DNA of 33,258 nucleotides from the NCBI GenBank assembly GCA_938091425.1, contig CALKHC010000089.1, forward strand, positions 1 to 33,258. The letters run 5' to 3'. Under the pieces are notes generated by a model. It was given only the letters and a program-made list of their open reading frames with translations, did not search any database and had not been told where the DNA came from. The translations under genes were made by a program, and so were the position numbers. Source of the DNA: an uncultured Luminiphilus sp. GTDB taxonomy: Bacteria; Pseudomonadota; Gammaproteobacteria; Pseudomonadales; Halieaceae. Position 1 is the stretch's first letter, and the number at the start of each line of letters is the position of its first letter. Shown one piece after another: positions 9,440 through 19,251 of the stretch.

Positions 9440-9869
9440 CGCCTTGCGCGGCGAGAATACGAGCTCAACTGCATCCCGAGCGCTTTTCGGCTTTACCCTC
9501 GTTGAGGTCATGGTGGCGCTGGCTGTGGTGGCTGTTGCCCTGCCAGCGCTGCTGGTCACACTCTCACAGCAGTTGGACGGATTGCGCTACCTCGAGGACC
9601 GCACGCAGGCACAGTGGGTCGCGGCCAATCGGCTGGCGGAGCTGCGCTTGGTTGTCGGCGCAAAAGGCACGCTAAAAACCGGCCGAGTTTCGGGAAGCGA
9701 GGAGTTGGCGGGACGCACCTGGTATTGGTGGAGCGAAGGGGAGGAAACGGAGGTCCCCGGTTTCTTTCGTTATGAAATTGTGGTGTCTGATCAGGACGAC
9801 GGGGAGGCATCGCCTGTTCATACCCTCGATGGTTATCTGACCCAGGAGCGACCCAATGGTGCCCAGTAA
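9426..9869 (+). CDS. gspI: Minor pseudopilin GspI
   Basis: Prepilin signal GFTLVEVMVALAVVAVALPALL; overlaps gspH and gspJ. Confidence 0.94.
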   Translation: MLRIDALRGENTSSTASRALFGFTLVEVMVALAVVAVALPALLVTLSQQLDGLRYLEDRTQAQWVAANRLAELRLVVGAKGTLKTGRVSGSEELAGRTWYWWSEGEETEVPGFFRYEIVVSDQDDGEASPVHTLDGYLTQERPNGAQ

Positions 9870-10512
9870 TCCATCTTCTGCCGGCTTTACGCTGGTAGAG
9901 GTGCTGATTGCGATGGCGATCACAGCCTTAATTTCGGTGCTGGCCTATACCGGTCTGTCGTCCGCGCTCTCCGGTGCGGAAAGTCTGCGCAATGCGGGGG
10001 CGCGTGCCCACGATATCAATCAAACTTGGGCGTTCTTGTCGCGAGATTTGCGTCAGGTGGTCAACCGTCCTGTCGTCGATGAATTTGGTCAGGTGGTGCC
10101 AGCGCTCATAGGTGGCGAGATGGCGCGGGAACCGCTGACGCTTACCCGGGCCGGTTGGCACAACTCCAGCGCCGCGCCCCGCAGTACTCTGCAGCGGGTT
10201 CGCTGGTGGCTTGAAGATGAACGCCTTTGGCGCGGTTATTTCCCTGTGCTGGACCGCACTGCCGGAACCGAACCCGTAGAAACGGCGATTCTGGAGGGCG
10301 TGGAGCGCTTTGAGCTCAGATTCCTCGCTTCGTTATCGGCTGTTGAAAGTGATCGTAATGATGTCATTGATCGTCGCAATTGGCAGGACAATTGGATCGC
10401 TGATCTGTCTCAACCCGGGCAAATGCCGCCACCGCCGGCCGCAGTAGAGGTGCTCATGGAGGTGACTGGATTGGGAGAGCTACGGAGGACCTATGTCTTA
10501 CCCTCGCTATAA
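9856..10512 (+). CDS. gspJ: Minor pseudopilin GspJ
   Basis: Prepilin signal GFTLVEVLIAMAITALISVLAYTGLSS; overlaps gspI and gspK. Confidence 0.95.
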   Translation: MVPSNPSSAGFTLVEVLIAMAITALISVLAYTGLSSALSGAESLRNAGARAHDINQTWAFLSRDLRQVVNRPVVDEFGQVVPALIGGEMAREPLTLTRAGWHNSSAAPRSTLQRVRWWLEDERLWRGYFPVLDRTAGTEPVETAILEGVERFELRFLASLSAVESDRNDVIDRRNWQDNWIADLSQPGQMPPPPAAVEVLMEVTGLGELRRTYVLPSL

Positions 10513-11614
10513 ACCCCCTGGGGCTGAGGCAGGCGCTGCGTTGGTCGTCGCGATGTTGGTGTTTGCTTTGGTGGCGGCGCTGATGGTGGGTCTGCAGCGT
10601 GATTTCACGCTCACCTTACAGCGGGGCACGCATCAGCTGTTTTCCGAGCAAGCTTGGGCCTATCTGATTGGCGCGGAAGCGCTGGCGGCGTTGGCACTGC
10701 AGGCAGACAGTCGCGCCGACGCCAGAGCCGAGGTCGCTGCGGACCACTTGGGCGAAGTGTGGGCGCAGCCCCCGACACCGTATCCACTGAAAGCCGGCGG
10801 CTGGATGAGTGGACGGATTGAAGATCTGCAGGGGCGGTTGAATCTCAATTTATTGGCAGACACGCAGCCCGGTCGACGAACGACACCCGATGCGGATGGA
10901 GCGAGTGACGCTGAAGATGCGGCAGAAGATATGGGCGCTGGAAATCAGCCGCAGCAAGACACGGCGACGTCGATCGATGATCCGATAAAGCGCTGGAACG
11001 CCACACAGAAGATGCTGATCAGACTGCTGCAGGCGCTCGGGGAAGCGTCGCTCCCCCTGGAAGAGGCGATGGTCCTGACGGATGCGGTCACCGATTTTAT
11101 CGATCGCGATGCGGAGCGCAGACTAAATGGCGCTGAGGAGGGAGATTACCGCTACGCTGATTACCCTTACCTGCCGGCCAACCGGGCGTTAGCCAGTGTG
11201 AGCGAACTGCGCGCCGTAAAAGGTATGACCGAGCCGCTGTACCGTGCTCTTGCCCCGCTGGTCACCGTCTGGCCGGAGGCTGCTGGGCGATTGAATATTC
11301 TCACTTGCCCTCTGCCAGTGTTACGCAGTGTGAACGGCGACGACCAACTGTCGCCCCTGGCGGCGATGGAGGCTGAGCGTCTTGATCAATTGCGACGCGA
11401 GGGGGAGATTGGCACCGTCTCGGACCTCCTTAAAGACCCGGCATTTGAGGGTCAATCAATGGCCGAGCTTGAGCCATTGCTGGACATCAGGAGTGATTGG
11501 TTTTTGCTGGATGCGACAGTGGAGTTGGTAGAGCGCGAGCGTCATTTATTCAGTGTTCTGCACCGCGTCCCTGATCGCACTGTCGCTGTTTTTCGATCAG
11601 AGGGCGAGCTATGA
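10493..11614 (+). CDS. gspK: Minor pseudopilin GspK
   Basis: N-terminal hydrophobic segment GAALVVAMLVFALVAALMVGLQ without Glu5, as is typical of GspK; IEDLQGRLNLN, LTDAVTDFIDRD motifs. Confidence 0.95.
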   Translation: MSYPRYKPPGAEAGAALVVAMLVFALVAALMVGLQRDFTLTLQRGTHQLFSEQAWAYLIGAEALAALALQADSRADARAEVAADHLGEVWAQPPTPYPLKAGGWMSGRIEDLQGRLNLNLLADTQPGRRTTPDADGASDAEDAAEDMGAGNQPQQDTATSIDDPIKRWNATQKMLIRLLQALGEASLPLEEAMVLTDAVTDFIDRDAERRLNGAEEGDYRYADYPYLPANRALASVSELRAVKGMTEPLYRALAPLVTVWPEAAGRLNILTCPLPVLRSVNGDDQLSPLAAMEAERLDQLRREGEIGTVSDLLKDPAFEGQSMAELEPLLDIRSDWFLLDATVELVERERHLFSVLHRVPDRTVAVFRSEGEL

Positions 11615-11666
11615 TGCGGCCACGGTCAGTTAATCTTTCCTCACTGGCGTTGCGAATCCCCCACTG

Positions 11667-12824
11667 ATGAACCCAGAGAATCTCAATGTGGTGCGTTGGC
11701 AGCAGGGACAGGGGTTTCTGCTGCGACCCGGCCATGCGCCCCAGCCTCTGGGTGCGGGCGAGTTCAGCCTGCCTGAAAACACGTGCCTAGCGTTACCGTC
11801 CGACATGGTCCGTAATCTCACTGTGCCAGTGGCGCCAGAGGAGGCTAAGCACCTGCGGCGCGCGCTCCCCTTCATGCTGGAAGAGTCGCTACTTGAAGAC
11901 GTCGCCGAGCTCCATTTTGCCCACACCCCCCTGCGTGATGGCTTGCAGGCCGTGGGTGTCGTCAAGCGCGCCATCATCAATCAATGGGTGGAGGAGATGC
12001 CCGAACCCCTCAGGGACTTACCCTGGGTGACTGAGGCGCTCTGCCTGCCTTGGACAGCGGGTCAGTGGACACTGTTGTTCGAATCCGATTCGGTGCTGGT
12101 GCGCTGGAGTGAGGCCGAGGGGGCTCGCGTCGAGGCGTCACTGTTACCCGCACTGTTGGATAGTCTTCATTCAGAGCAGGATGTTGTGGTGGCCTACGGA
12201 CAAGATGAAGCGAATGCAAAGGCCTCGATCCCGCCGCGGTTTCACAATCTGATTCAATGGCGTCAGGGTGGCCTGTCTGAGGCCCTGCTGTTGGCAGAGT
12301 CTTCGCCAGCGGGGCCCGACCTGCGACAGGGAGAGTTCGCGCCGCAACTGCCGCTAAAGCGTTGGTGGGGGATATGGCAACAGGTTGCAGTCGCCTTGGG
12401 CGTCGCATTGATCCTGAAGACGGGGCTATCTGTCGCCGATTATCAGACCCTCAAAGCCGAGGACCTGCAGCTGAGACAGGCGATTCAGGACAGTTATCGC
12501 CGTATTAACCCCAGAGGCGCAGTCGTCGATGTGGAGAAGCAGCTCAATCGTCAGCTCGCTGAGTTGGGCGCCGGCGCGGAGCACCGGGCATTCACCCCCA
12601 TCTTGGTGACGCTGCTCAGTGCGACGGGTGCCGTCCCTGATATTACTTTGACTTCCGTCAACTTTAGCGGTGGACGCGAGATTCGCGTCAACCTGTCAGC
12701 GCCGAACTTCCAGTCCGTGGAACAGGTCCGGGAGCAGCTGGGCCAGCGCTCGTTGCAGGCGAGCTTGGAGAGCTCTAACGCTCGCGGGGACGGTGTCGTA
12801 GCGAGACTGCGGGTGGAGATCTGA
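11667..12824 (+). CDS. gspL: Type II secretion system protein GspL
   Basis: Actin-like cytoplasmic domain, TM segment, periplasmic domain; position between gspK and gspM. Confidence 0.92.
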   Translation: MNPENLNVVRWQQGQGFLLRPGHAPQPLGAGEFSLPENTCLALPSDMVRNLTVPVAPEEAKHLRRALPFMLEESLLEDVAELHFAHTPLRDGLQAVGVVKRAIINQWVEEMPEPLRDLPWVTEALCLPWTAGQWTLLFESDSVLVRWSEAEGARVEASLLPALLDSLHSEQDVVVAYGQDEANAKASIPPRFHNLIQWRQGGLSEALLLAESSPAGPDLRQGEFAPQLPLKRWWGIWQQVAVALGVALILKTGLSVADYQTLKAEDLQLRQAIQDSYRRINPRGAVVDVEKQLNRQLAELGAGAEHRAFTPILVTLLSATGAVPDITLTSVNFSGGREIRVNLSAPNFQSVEQVREQLGQRSLQASLESSNARGDGVVARLRVEI

Positions 12825-12826
12825 TC

Positions 12827-13291
12827 GTGCGCCAGTGGTTTGAATCCCTTCCAAGTCGCGATCAGATGGCGCTCATGGCGCTCGTTGCAGCCTTGGGGTT
12901 ATGGCTTTTTGTGCAGCTGATCTTTATCGAGCTCGATGGACGCCGTGCGCGTTTGACTCAAGGTAATCAGGCGCTGGCTGAAAAGCTGATTCGCGTCGAC
13001 CTCAAGGTAGAGCAACTCGCTGCGTTGCGTGTGGGCGGAGGCGATCAGAAAATCAACCTGACTCGCACGCTCAGTCAAGCCAGTGAAGCCAATGGCCTCT
13101 CTGTTAAGCGCTTACAACCCAACAGTCGAGGCGAGGTACAAATCCGTTTTGAGGGGGTGGCCTTCGATAACCTGCTGCAATTTTTGGAGCAGATAGAGGG
13201 CGTATCGGGCTTGGCGGTGCTGGATGCCTCGGTCAGCAGCGCTGGCCGAAGTGGCGGAGTGAATGCCACTTTCAGGTTTGCGGGTACCTGA
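12827..13291 (+). CDS. gspM: Type II secretion system protein GspM
   Basis: Short protein with N-terminal TM (MALMALVAALGLWLFVQLIF), GspM-like C-terminus; position. Confidence 0.9.
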   Translation: MRQWFESLPSRDQMALMALVAALGLWLFVQLIFIELDGRRARLTQGNQALAEKLIRVDLKVEQLAALRVGGGDQKINLTRTLSQASEANGLSVKRLQPNSRGEVQIRFEGVAFDNLLQFLEQIEGVSGLAVLDASVSSAGRSGGVNATFRFAGT

Positions 13292-13294
13292 TCG

Positions 13295-14044
13295 ATGAAT
13301 TGGCTGACGCGACACCAGCGCTTTGTGGCAGTCGCACTCTTGTCACTACTCATACTGTCGCAGATCCCTGCACGGGTACTCACCGCATTTCTGCCTACCA
13401 CGCTCACGCTGTCTGGTCTCTCAGGGACGGTATGGTCGGGACAGGCCGTCAGGGCATGGGCCACAATCGATGGCCAGCCACTCATGCTGGGACGGGTACA
13501 GTGGCAGCTCCAGCCGTGGCGACTCGGTTGGAGTACGCCATTGACCCTCACCAGCGCGTGGGGTGATCAGATTTTCGCGAGCCGATTGGGTATTGGGCTG
13601 TCGGGTCTCACGGTGCTGAGCGATGTCAGCGTTAGCCTCGATACGAGGGCATTGCGCGCGATCTTTCCACTGTATCTGGGCGGCACCTTATCCGGGAGCT
13701 TTGATCGCATTGAGGTCGGCCAGACAGGTCTACTGCAGGCACAAGGCACCGTATATCTTCAGAATGCGGTGTGGACAGCAAACAGTGGCAACATACCCTT
13801 GGGTGATTATCGTATAGATGTCGCGGGCGCCGCAGGGTCAACCGACGGGATTGTGGGCTCGGTCGTCACAGAGAGCGGGGCGCTTGTGCTGGGTGGCGAC
13901 CTGAACCTCGATGTCGAAGCTTATGCTGTCAAGCTCAGTGCCAGTGGCCCGGTGGCCAGGGATGACGGTTTTCGACGGGCGGTATCGATGTTGGCGACAC
14001 CTACTGCTGAGGGCTTTGACATTGTGCTGCAGGGGCAGTTGTGA
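13295..14044 (+). CDS. gspN: Type II secretion system protein GspN
   Basis: N-terminal TM, LSGLSGTVWSGQAVRAW... motif typical of GspN; last gene of cluster. Confidence 0.9.
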   Translation: MNWLTRHQRFVAVALLSLLILSQIPARVLTAFLPTTLTLSGLSGTVWSGQAVRAWATIDGQPLMLGRVQWQLQPWRLGWSTPLTLTSAWGDQIFASRLGIGLSGLTVLSDVSVSLDTRALRAIFPLYLGGTLSGSFDRIEVGQTGLLQAQGTVYLQNAVWTANSGNIPLGDYRIDVAGAAGSTDGIVGSVVTESGALVLGGDLNLDVEAYAVKLSASGPVARDDGFRRAVSMLATPTAEGFDIVLQGQL

Positions 14045-14150
14045 GGTTGTTATTGGAGGGGTTCTTGCACGGTTTTCATTATCGAAGCAGGACAAATAAG
14101 TTGGCCAAGGCGACAGCCGCTGGCGAGGCGAGAGTGGGTAGGAGATCTAA

Positions 14151-15494
14151 ATGACGGCAACAGGAAATGCGGTGTGGTCCAGCCGATTCGCTTTCATTAT
14201 GGCGTCGGTAGGCTTCGCTGTGGGTCTTGGCAATATCTGGCGTTTTCCCTATGTGACGGGTGAAAACGGTGGCAGCGCCTTTGTGTTGATTTACTTGTTG
14301 TGTGCCGTCGCGATTGGCATTCCCTGCCTGATGGCGGAGCTCTTAGTTGGCAGACGCGGAGGCGGCAGCCCGCCTACCTCCATGGCCGCCGTTGCCACTG
14401 AATCGGGCCGCAGCGACCGCTGGAGGGTCGTGGGCGGTTTGGGCGTGGTCACCGCATATACGATTGCAATTACCTACGCAGTGGTCGTGGGATGGGTGCT
14501 CTGGTACCTCGGCCGCGCACTATTCACAGGGTTTGCTGATTTTGACGCCGCAGTGGCCGAGACCACATTTGCCGGCCTGTTGGCGGACAACCAATCCATG
14601 GTGATATGGACCCTGATTGGCAATGTGATAGTCGGCAGCATCATCTACGCGGGCGTGACCGCCGGCATTGAGCGCGCTGTGACGATCATGATGCCGCTGA
14701 TGTTCTCGCTTCTGGTGGGGCTGAGTATCTACAACTATTTCGCCGGCGGTTTTGTCGAGACCTTGCAGTGGTTGTTCACGCCTGATTTCAGCAAGGTAAC
14801 TGGTGCCACCTTTCTCGCGGCAGTGGGACAGGCCTTTTTCTCCATTGGCGTGGGCATGGGCGGCATGATGACGTATGGCGCCTACCTCCCGAAAGATTTC
14901 TCAATTACCCGTGGGGCCGGCACGATTGTGCTGGCGGATACGTTTATCGCGCTGCTGGCCGGTTTTGTTGTATTCCCCGCGGTGTTCCATTTCGGTCTCG
15001 ACATGGCAAGTGGTCCCGGACTCATTTTTCAGACTTTGCCGGTGGCATTCGCACAAATGCCGGGTGGTGCGGTTTTTGCCGTGCTGTTTTTTGTGATGCT
15101 GGGGGTGGCCGGCGTCACTTCGATGGTCGGCCTTTTGGAGAGCGTGACCAGCTGGACTAAAGAGAAGCTCGGTACCTCGCGGCAACGCAGCACAATTTTA
15201 GTGGTGGGCTCAGTGAGCTGTCTGAGTGTGATTTCAGTGCTCAGCTACAACATCTGGGAGGACTATCGCCTGCTCGGCATGAACTTCAATGAGCTCACCG
15301 AAGCGCTCTATGACAAGCTTTTTCTGCCGATGGCGGGTTTGCTGGTCGCTCTGTTCACGGGCTGGTTTATGCATCCGGATCACAGCGCGGATGAGCTGCG
15401 GGACGATCCCCAATGGTACGGACCCTGGCGCGGGCTCACCCGGTTTGTCGTCGTGCCAGCGGTGGCGATTATTCTTATCACCGGACTGATCTGA
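14151..15494 (+). CDS. Sodium-dependent transporter, NSS/SNF family
   Basis: WSSRFAFIMASVGFAVGLGNIWRFPYVTGENGGSAFVLIYLL signature; multiple TM segments. Confidence 0.95.
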   Translation: MTATGNAVWSSRFAFIMASVGFAVGLGNIWRFPYVTGENGGSAFVLIYLLCAVAIGIPCLMAELLVGRRGGGSPPTSMAAVATESGRSDRWRVVGGLGVVTAYTIAITYAVVVGWVLWYLGRALFTGFADFDAAVAETTFAGLLADNQSMVIWTLIGNVIVGSIIYAGVTAGIERAVTIMMPLMFSLLVGLSIYNYFAGGFVETLQWLFTPDFSKVTGATFLAAVGQAFFSIGVGMGGMMTYGAYLPKDFSITRGAGTIVLADTFIALLAGFVVFPAVFHFGLDMASGPGLIFQTLPVAFAQMPGGAVFAVLFFVMLGVAGVTSMVGLLESVTSWTKEKLGTSRQRSTILVVGSVSCLSVISVLSYNIWEDYRLLGMNFNELTEALYDKLFLPMAGLLVALFTGWFMHPDHSADELRDDPQWYGPWRGLTRFVVVPAVAIILITGLI

Positions 15495-15499
15495 CCATC

Positions 15500-16903
15500 A
15501 TGCTCATGACCATCACGGACTGGCTCTGGTCCTATGTGCTGATCGGTGCGCTGCTGATAGTGGGGGTGCGCTTCACGATTGGCTCCCGGTATGTGCAGAT
15601 CCGGTTGTTTCGCCGCACCTTTTCGGTGTTGTCGGATATCGAGTGGCGAGGTTCGGAGAGGGGTATCTCCAGCTTTCAGGCCTTGGCAGTGAGCGTCGCT
15701 GGCCGGGTTGGCGGCGGTAATATCGCGGGTGTCGCGGTGGCGATAACCCTAGGCGGCCCGGGCGCGCTGTTTTGGATGTGGCTGATCGCCTTACTGGGCA
15801 TGTCGACTAGTCTGTTCGAATGTGCGCTAGCTCAGCTGTATAAGAGACGCCACGGTGAGGAAACGTTCCGCGGCGGACCCGCCTATGTCATGCGCTATGG
15901 ATTAGGTTGGCGGGTTCTCCCTGTGATCTACAGCGTGCTGCTACTGGTGACCGTCGGCTTTGGCTTCAATGCGGTACAGAGCTATGTCGTGACAACATCG
16001 ATCGAATCGGCCTTCGGCGTCCCCGCCCTGACCAGCGGTCTAGTGATGACGGCGGTCATGGCGATCATCCTGTTCGGTGGCATTCGGCGCCTCGCGCTGG
16101 TCTCTGAAATTATTGTGCCCGCTATGGTGGTGGGTTATCTCATACTCGCACTGATGGTGCTGGTGCTGAATGCCGGGGAGATCCCTAGCGCGCTGTGGCT
16201 GATCGTCTCATCGGCCCTCGGTCTGGAGCAGGCGGTAGGCGGCGGTGTCGCGGCTGCTATTGCACAAGGCGCGCGGCGCGGCTTGTTCTCCAATGAGGCG
16301 GGGCTCGGTACCGTGCCCAATGTGGCGGCCGCCGCAGACGTACCCCATCCCATGTCTCAAGGATTAGTCCAATCTTTGAGTGTATTTATCGATACGATCA
16401 TCTTGTGCACCGCCACAGCCCTGATCATCCTGATGTCCTCGACTTATGGTTCCGAGTCGGCCCAGCTGCAGGGTGTGGTGATGACCCAGATGGCGGTGGC
16501 GGAACATGTCGGCCCATGGGGAGAGCCGCTTGTGAGCCTCGCGTTAGTGCTATTTGCCACCACAACGATTGCCTATAACAGCTTCCTGGGTGAGAACAGC
16601 ATCGCGTACTTTGAGCGATTGGGTCCGAGAGCTATTCTGATGTTCCGACTGGCTGTATTGACCATGATTGCGTGGGCGTCGGTTCAGGATCTCGGCACCG
16701 TGTTTGGGTTTGCCGACCTCACCATGGCGCTATTGGCGCTCACCAACCTGCTGGCGCTCTGGGCGCTATACCCCGTTGCGCAGTCGCTGCTCGCTCATTT
16801 TGAGTCGCAATTGGACGCGGGACAGTCCCCGCGGTTCAGCCGCGATCAATTGCCTCGCGAGACGCTGGACCCCGCCAGTTGGCCGCAGCACCCGACTGAC
16901 TGA
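15500..16903 (+). CDS. Sodium:alanine/glycine symporter, AGCS family
   Basis: Within ORF 15413..16903; GISSFQALAVSVAGRVGGGNIAGVAVAITLGGPGALFWMW, GARRGLFSNEAGLGTVPNVAAAA signatures. ATG at 15500 preferred because the 15413 start would overlap the upstream gene. Confidence 0.95.
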   Translation: MLMTITDWLWSYVLIGALLIVGVRFTIGSRYVQIRLFRRTFSVLSDIEWRGSERGISSFQALAVSVAGRVGGGNIAGVAVAITLGGPGALFWMWLIALLGMSTSLFECALAQLYKRRHGEETFRGGPAYVMRYGLGWRVLPVIYSVLLLVTVGFGFNAVQSYVVTTSIESAFGVPALTSGLVMTAVMAIILFGGIRRLALVSEIIVPAMVVGYLILALMVLVLNAGEIPSALWLIVSSALGLEQAVGGGVAAAIAQGARRGLFSNEAGLGTVPNVAAAADVPHPMSQGLVQSLSVFIDTIILCTATALIILMSSTYGSESAQLQGVVMTQMAVAEHVGPWGEPLVSLALVLFATTTIAYNSFLGENSIAYFERLGPRAILMFRLAVLTMIAWASVQDLGTVFGFADLTMALLALTNLLALWALYPVAQSLLAHFESQLDAGQSPRFSRDQLPRETLDPASWPQHPTD

Positions 16904-16911
16904 CAGTCACG

Positions 16912-17988
16912 CTACTGGACCTCGGATAATTCGACGCTGAAGCGTTTCTCCTCGCCCTCGCGCGTGGTGACAATGTTGATGGTGTCGCCCACGCTATGCT
17001 TTTCCATGGCCGAGAGAAACTCATCGTTGTTGGCGACCCGCTCGCCATCGATCTCCGTGATGACGTCACCGAGGATGATTTCTCCCCGTGAACCTCGCCT
17101 CGCGCCGACCATTCCGGCGCTCTCGGCCGGGAAGCCCCGGTAGGTTCTGACGATCGGCACCCCTTCGACCCGATAGCGGCGCAGCCAGCGATCAGAAGCG
17201 AGTTCGACTCCAAGCACAGGGCGCATAATCTTGCCGAAAGCGATCAATTGCGGAACGACCTCAATGACCGTGTTCACAGGAATGGCAAAACCGATGCCCG
17301 CACTGCCACCACTGGGTGAGTAGATGGCGGTATTTACACCGACCAATTGTCCGAGGGAATTCAGCAGTGGCCCGCCTGAGTTGCCAGGATTAATCGCCGC
17401 GTCAGTTTGGATCACGCCGCGGATAGTGCGGTTGCTGGGAGACTGTATCTCTCTGTCTAGAGCGCTGACCACGCCAACGGTCAGAGTGGTATCCAGTCCG
17501 AACGGATTGCCGATGGCCAGCACTTTCCGCCCAACTGATAACTCAGATGAATTGCCAAGCGGCAATTCGGTCAAGTCGTTGGGTGGGTCCATCAAGCGCA
17601 GCACCGCCAGGTCTCTCTCGGGAGCCAGCCCCACGACTTCCGCCGGAAAGGATTGCTCATCCGCGAGGGTGATGGTGAGGCGATCCGCCCCCGCCACGAC
17701 ATGGTAGTTCGTAACAACCAGTCCTGCTTCGGCATCCCAGACAAAGCCGGACCCTGCTCCTCGAGGAATTTCCATGACGTTGCGCGTGAAGCGCTGTCGG
17801 CGCAGTTCGCTTGATGTCACAAAGACCACCGCCGGGCTAGCGCGTTGAAAAACTTCAGTGGTATTGGCTTCGTCGTCAGTCGAAAAGCTCAGGTAGTCTG
17901 GTGTTTCCTCTGCTGACAACGGCCCTATTTGCCATGGGAGAAGGGCGGCCGCCGCGAGGCAGGCAAACCAGATCCGGCCCAGTTTCAT
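16912..17988 (-). CDS. Deg/HtrA-family periplasmic serine protease with one PDZ domain
   Basis: Signal peptide; triad motifs [56 protein letters not shown]-terminal PDZ ([18 protein letters not shown]). ATGA overlap with the htpX stop. Confidence 0.95.
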   Translation of the reverse strand: MKLGRIWFACLAAAALLPWQIGPLSAEETPDYLSFSTDDEANTTEVFQRASPAVVFVTSSELRRQRFTRNVMEIPRGAGSGFVWDAEAGLVVTNYHVVAGADRLTITLADEQSFPAEVVGLAPERDLAVLRLMDPPNDLTELPLGNSSELSVGRKVLAIGNPFGLDTTLTVGVVSALDREIQSPSNRTIRGVIQTDAAINPGNSGGPLLNSLGQLVGVNTAIYSPSGGSAGIGFAIPVNTVIEVVPQLIAFGKIMRPVLGVELASDRWLRRYRVEGVPIVRTYRGFPAESAGMVGARRGSRGEIILGDVITEIDGERVANNDEFLSAMEKHSVGDTINIVTTREGEEKRFSVELSEVQ

Positions 17989-18866
17989 GCGTTTTTCAGC
18001 GCGAGAATGCGGTCGTCCAATGGCGGGTGGGAGCGCAAAAGGGCAGCGAGTCCTGAGCCGTTATGGGAGCGAATACCGAAGGCGGTCAGCTCGCCCGGTA
18101 AGTCCCCAGGTAGACCTTGCTCTGCCTTGAGTCGCTGCAAGGCCGCGATCATGCCCGCGCGGTCAGCGAGCCGAGCCCCTGCCGCATCGGCGCGGTACTC
18201 TCGATAACGGGAAAACCACATGACGATCATGCTAGCGAGAATGCCCAAAACAATCTCAGCGACAATGGTCACTACGAAGTAGCCAATGCCGTAGCCACGC
18301 TCCGTTTTGAAGATCACACGATCCACGGTGTGTCCAATAATGCGCGCGAAGAACATCACGAAGGTATTCACTACCCCCTGCACCAAAGTCAGCGTAATCA
18401 TGTCGCCGTTTGCGACATGACCGATTTCATGGGCCAGCACCGCGCGTGCTTCTCGCTCCTCAAAGCGTCGTAATAAACCGCTACTGACTGCCACCAGCGC
18501 ATTGTTGCGATTCCAGCCCGTTGCAAACGCATTGGCAGCATCAGAAGGGAAGATGCCGACCTCCGGCATCCCGATCCCCGCGTCGTTCGCCAGCGATTTA
18601 ACGGTCTCAAGAAGCCATTCTTCTTCTCGATTACCCGGGGTTTCGATGATTTGGGTGCCGGTGCCGCGCTTGGCCATGAACTTGGACAGCAGTAACGAGA
18701 TCAGGGAGCCACTCATGCCAAATAGCCCACAGAAAACCAGCAGGCTACTGAGGTTCAGATCGACCCCGTTATTGGTGAGTATGCCCTCCAGTCCCAGAAG
18801 GCTGAAGATGACGCTGACCAGCACCAATACCGCGAGGTTGGTCGCCAGAAACAACAAAATTCTCAT
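17985..18866 (-). CDS. htpX: Membrane zinc protease HtpX
   Basis: N-terminal TM pair, [47 protein letters not shown]. Confidence 0.97.
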   Translation of the reverse strand: MRILLFLATNLAVLVLVSVIFSLLGLEGILTNNGVDLNLSSLLVFCGLFGMSGSLISLLLSKFMAKRGTGTQIIETPGNREEEWLLETVKSLANDAGIGMPEVGIFPSDAANAFATGWNRNNALVAVSSGLLRRFEEREARAVLAHEIGHVANGDMITLTLVQGVVNTFVMFFARIIGHTVDRVIFKTERGYGIGYFVVTIVAEIVLGILASMIVMWFSRYREYRADAAGARLADRAGMIAALQRLKAEQGLPGDLPGELTAFGIRSHNGSGLAALLRSHPPLDDRILALKNA

Positions 18867-18896
18867 AGTGTGCGCTCCAGGAAAAACACCGCATCA

Positions 18897-19187
18897 TCAC
18901 TCATCAATGGGGTCTTCCTCACCATTTTCAAGGGCGTCGCCCTCGTCTGGTTTGGGCACGGGGTGCTGGCTGATCTCCAGGTTTTTAGGCAGCTGATCTT
19001 CGGTCTCGGTTAGTAACACCTCGCCCCGAAGATTCGTGTCTTTGGAGCCCAGCTCGAACAGGGTATTTACGGCTTCATCTCTGTGAGGCCAGCAAGCCAC
19101 CTGCCCCGCGCGTCATCCCTTGACCCAACTGCCTGACTTGCCCCAGTAGTGACCCAACTGGTTGCGGATGACAAACGCTCCGCTCAT
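18897..19187 (-). pseudogene. Small hypothetical protein interrupted by an in-frame TGA (nonsense mutation, readthrough or sequencing error)
   Basis: From ATG at 19187 (upstream GAGGAG): MSGAFVIRNQLGHYWGKSGSWVKG-[TGA]-RAGQVACWPHRDEAVNTLFELGSKDTNLRGEVLLTETEDQLPKNLEISQHPVPKPDEGDALENGEEDPIDE. The ORF track shows only the part after the TGA, from a GTG at 19100. Confidence 0.7.
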
Positions 19188-19251
19188 GGCTCTGCTCCTC
19201 ATGGCGTAACTACGTACCTGCCGAATATGAACCCCGGCAATGTGTGCCCGC

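Noticed and set aside
12866-12883. Tandem 9-bp repeat ATGGCGCTCATGGCGCTC in gspM
   Set aside because: Two copies within a hydrophobic TM coding stretch (MALMALVAALG); simple codon-level repetition.
16897-16909. TGACTGACAGTCA inverted repeat between the AGCS symporter and the Deg protease gene
   Set aside because: Six-bp arms with a one-base spacer cannot form a normal hairpin and there is no U-tract; not supportable as a terminator.
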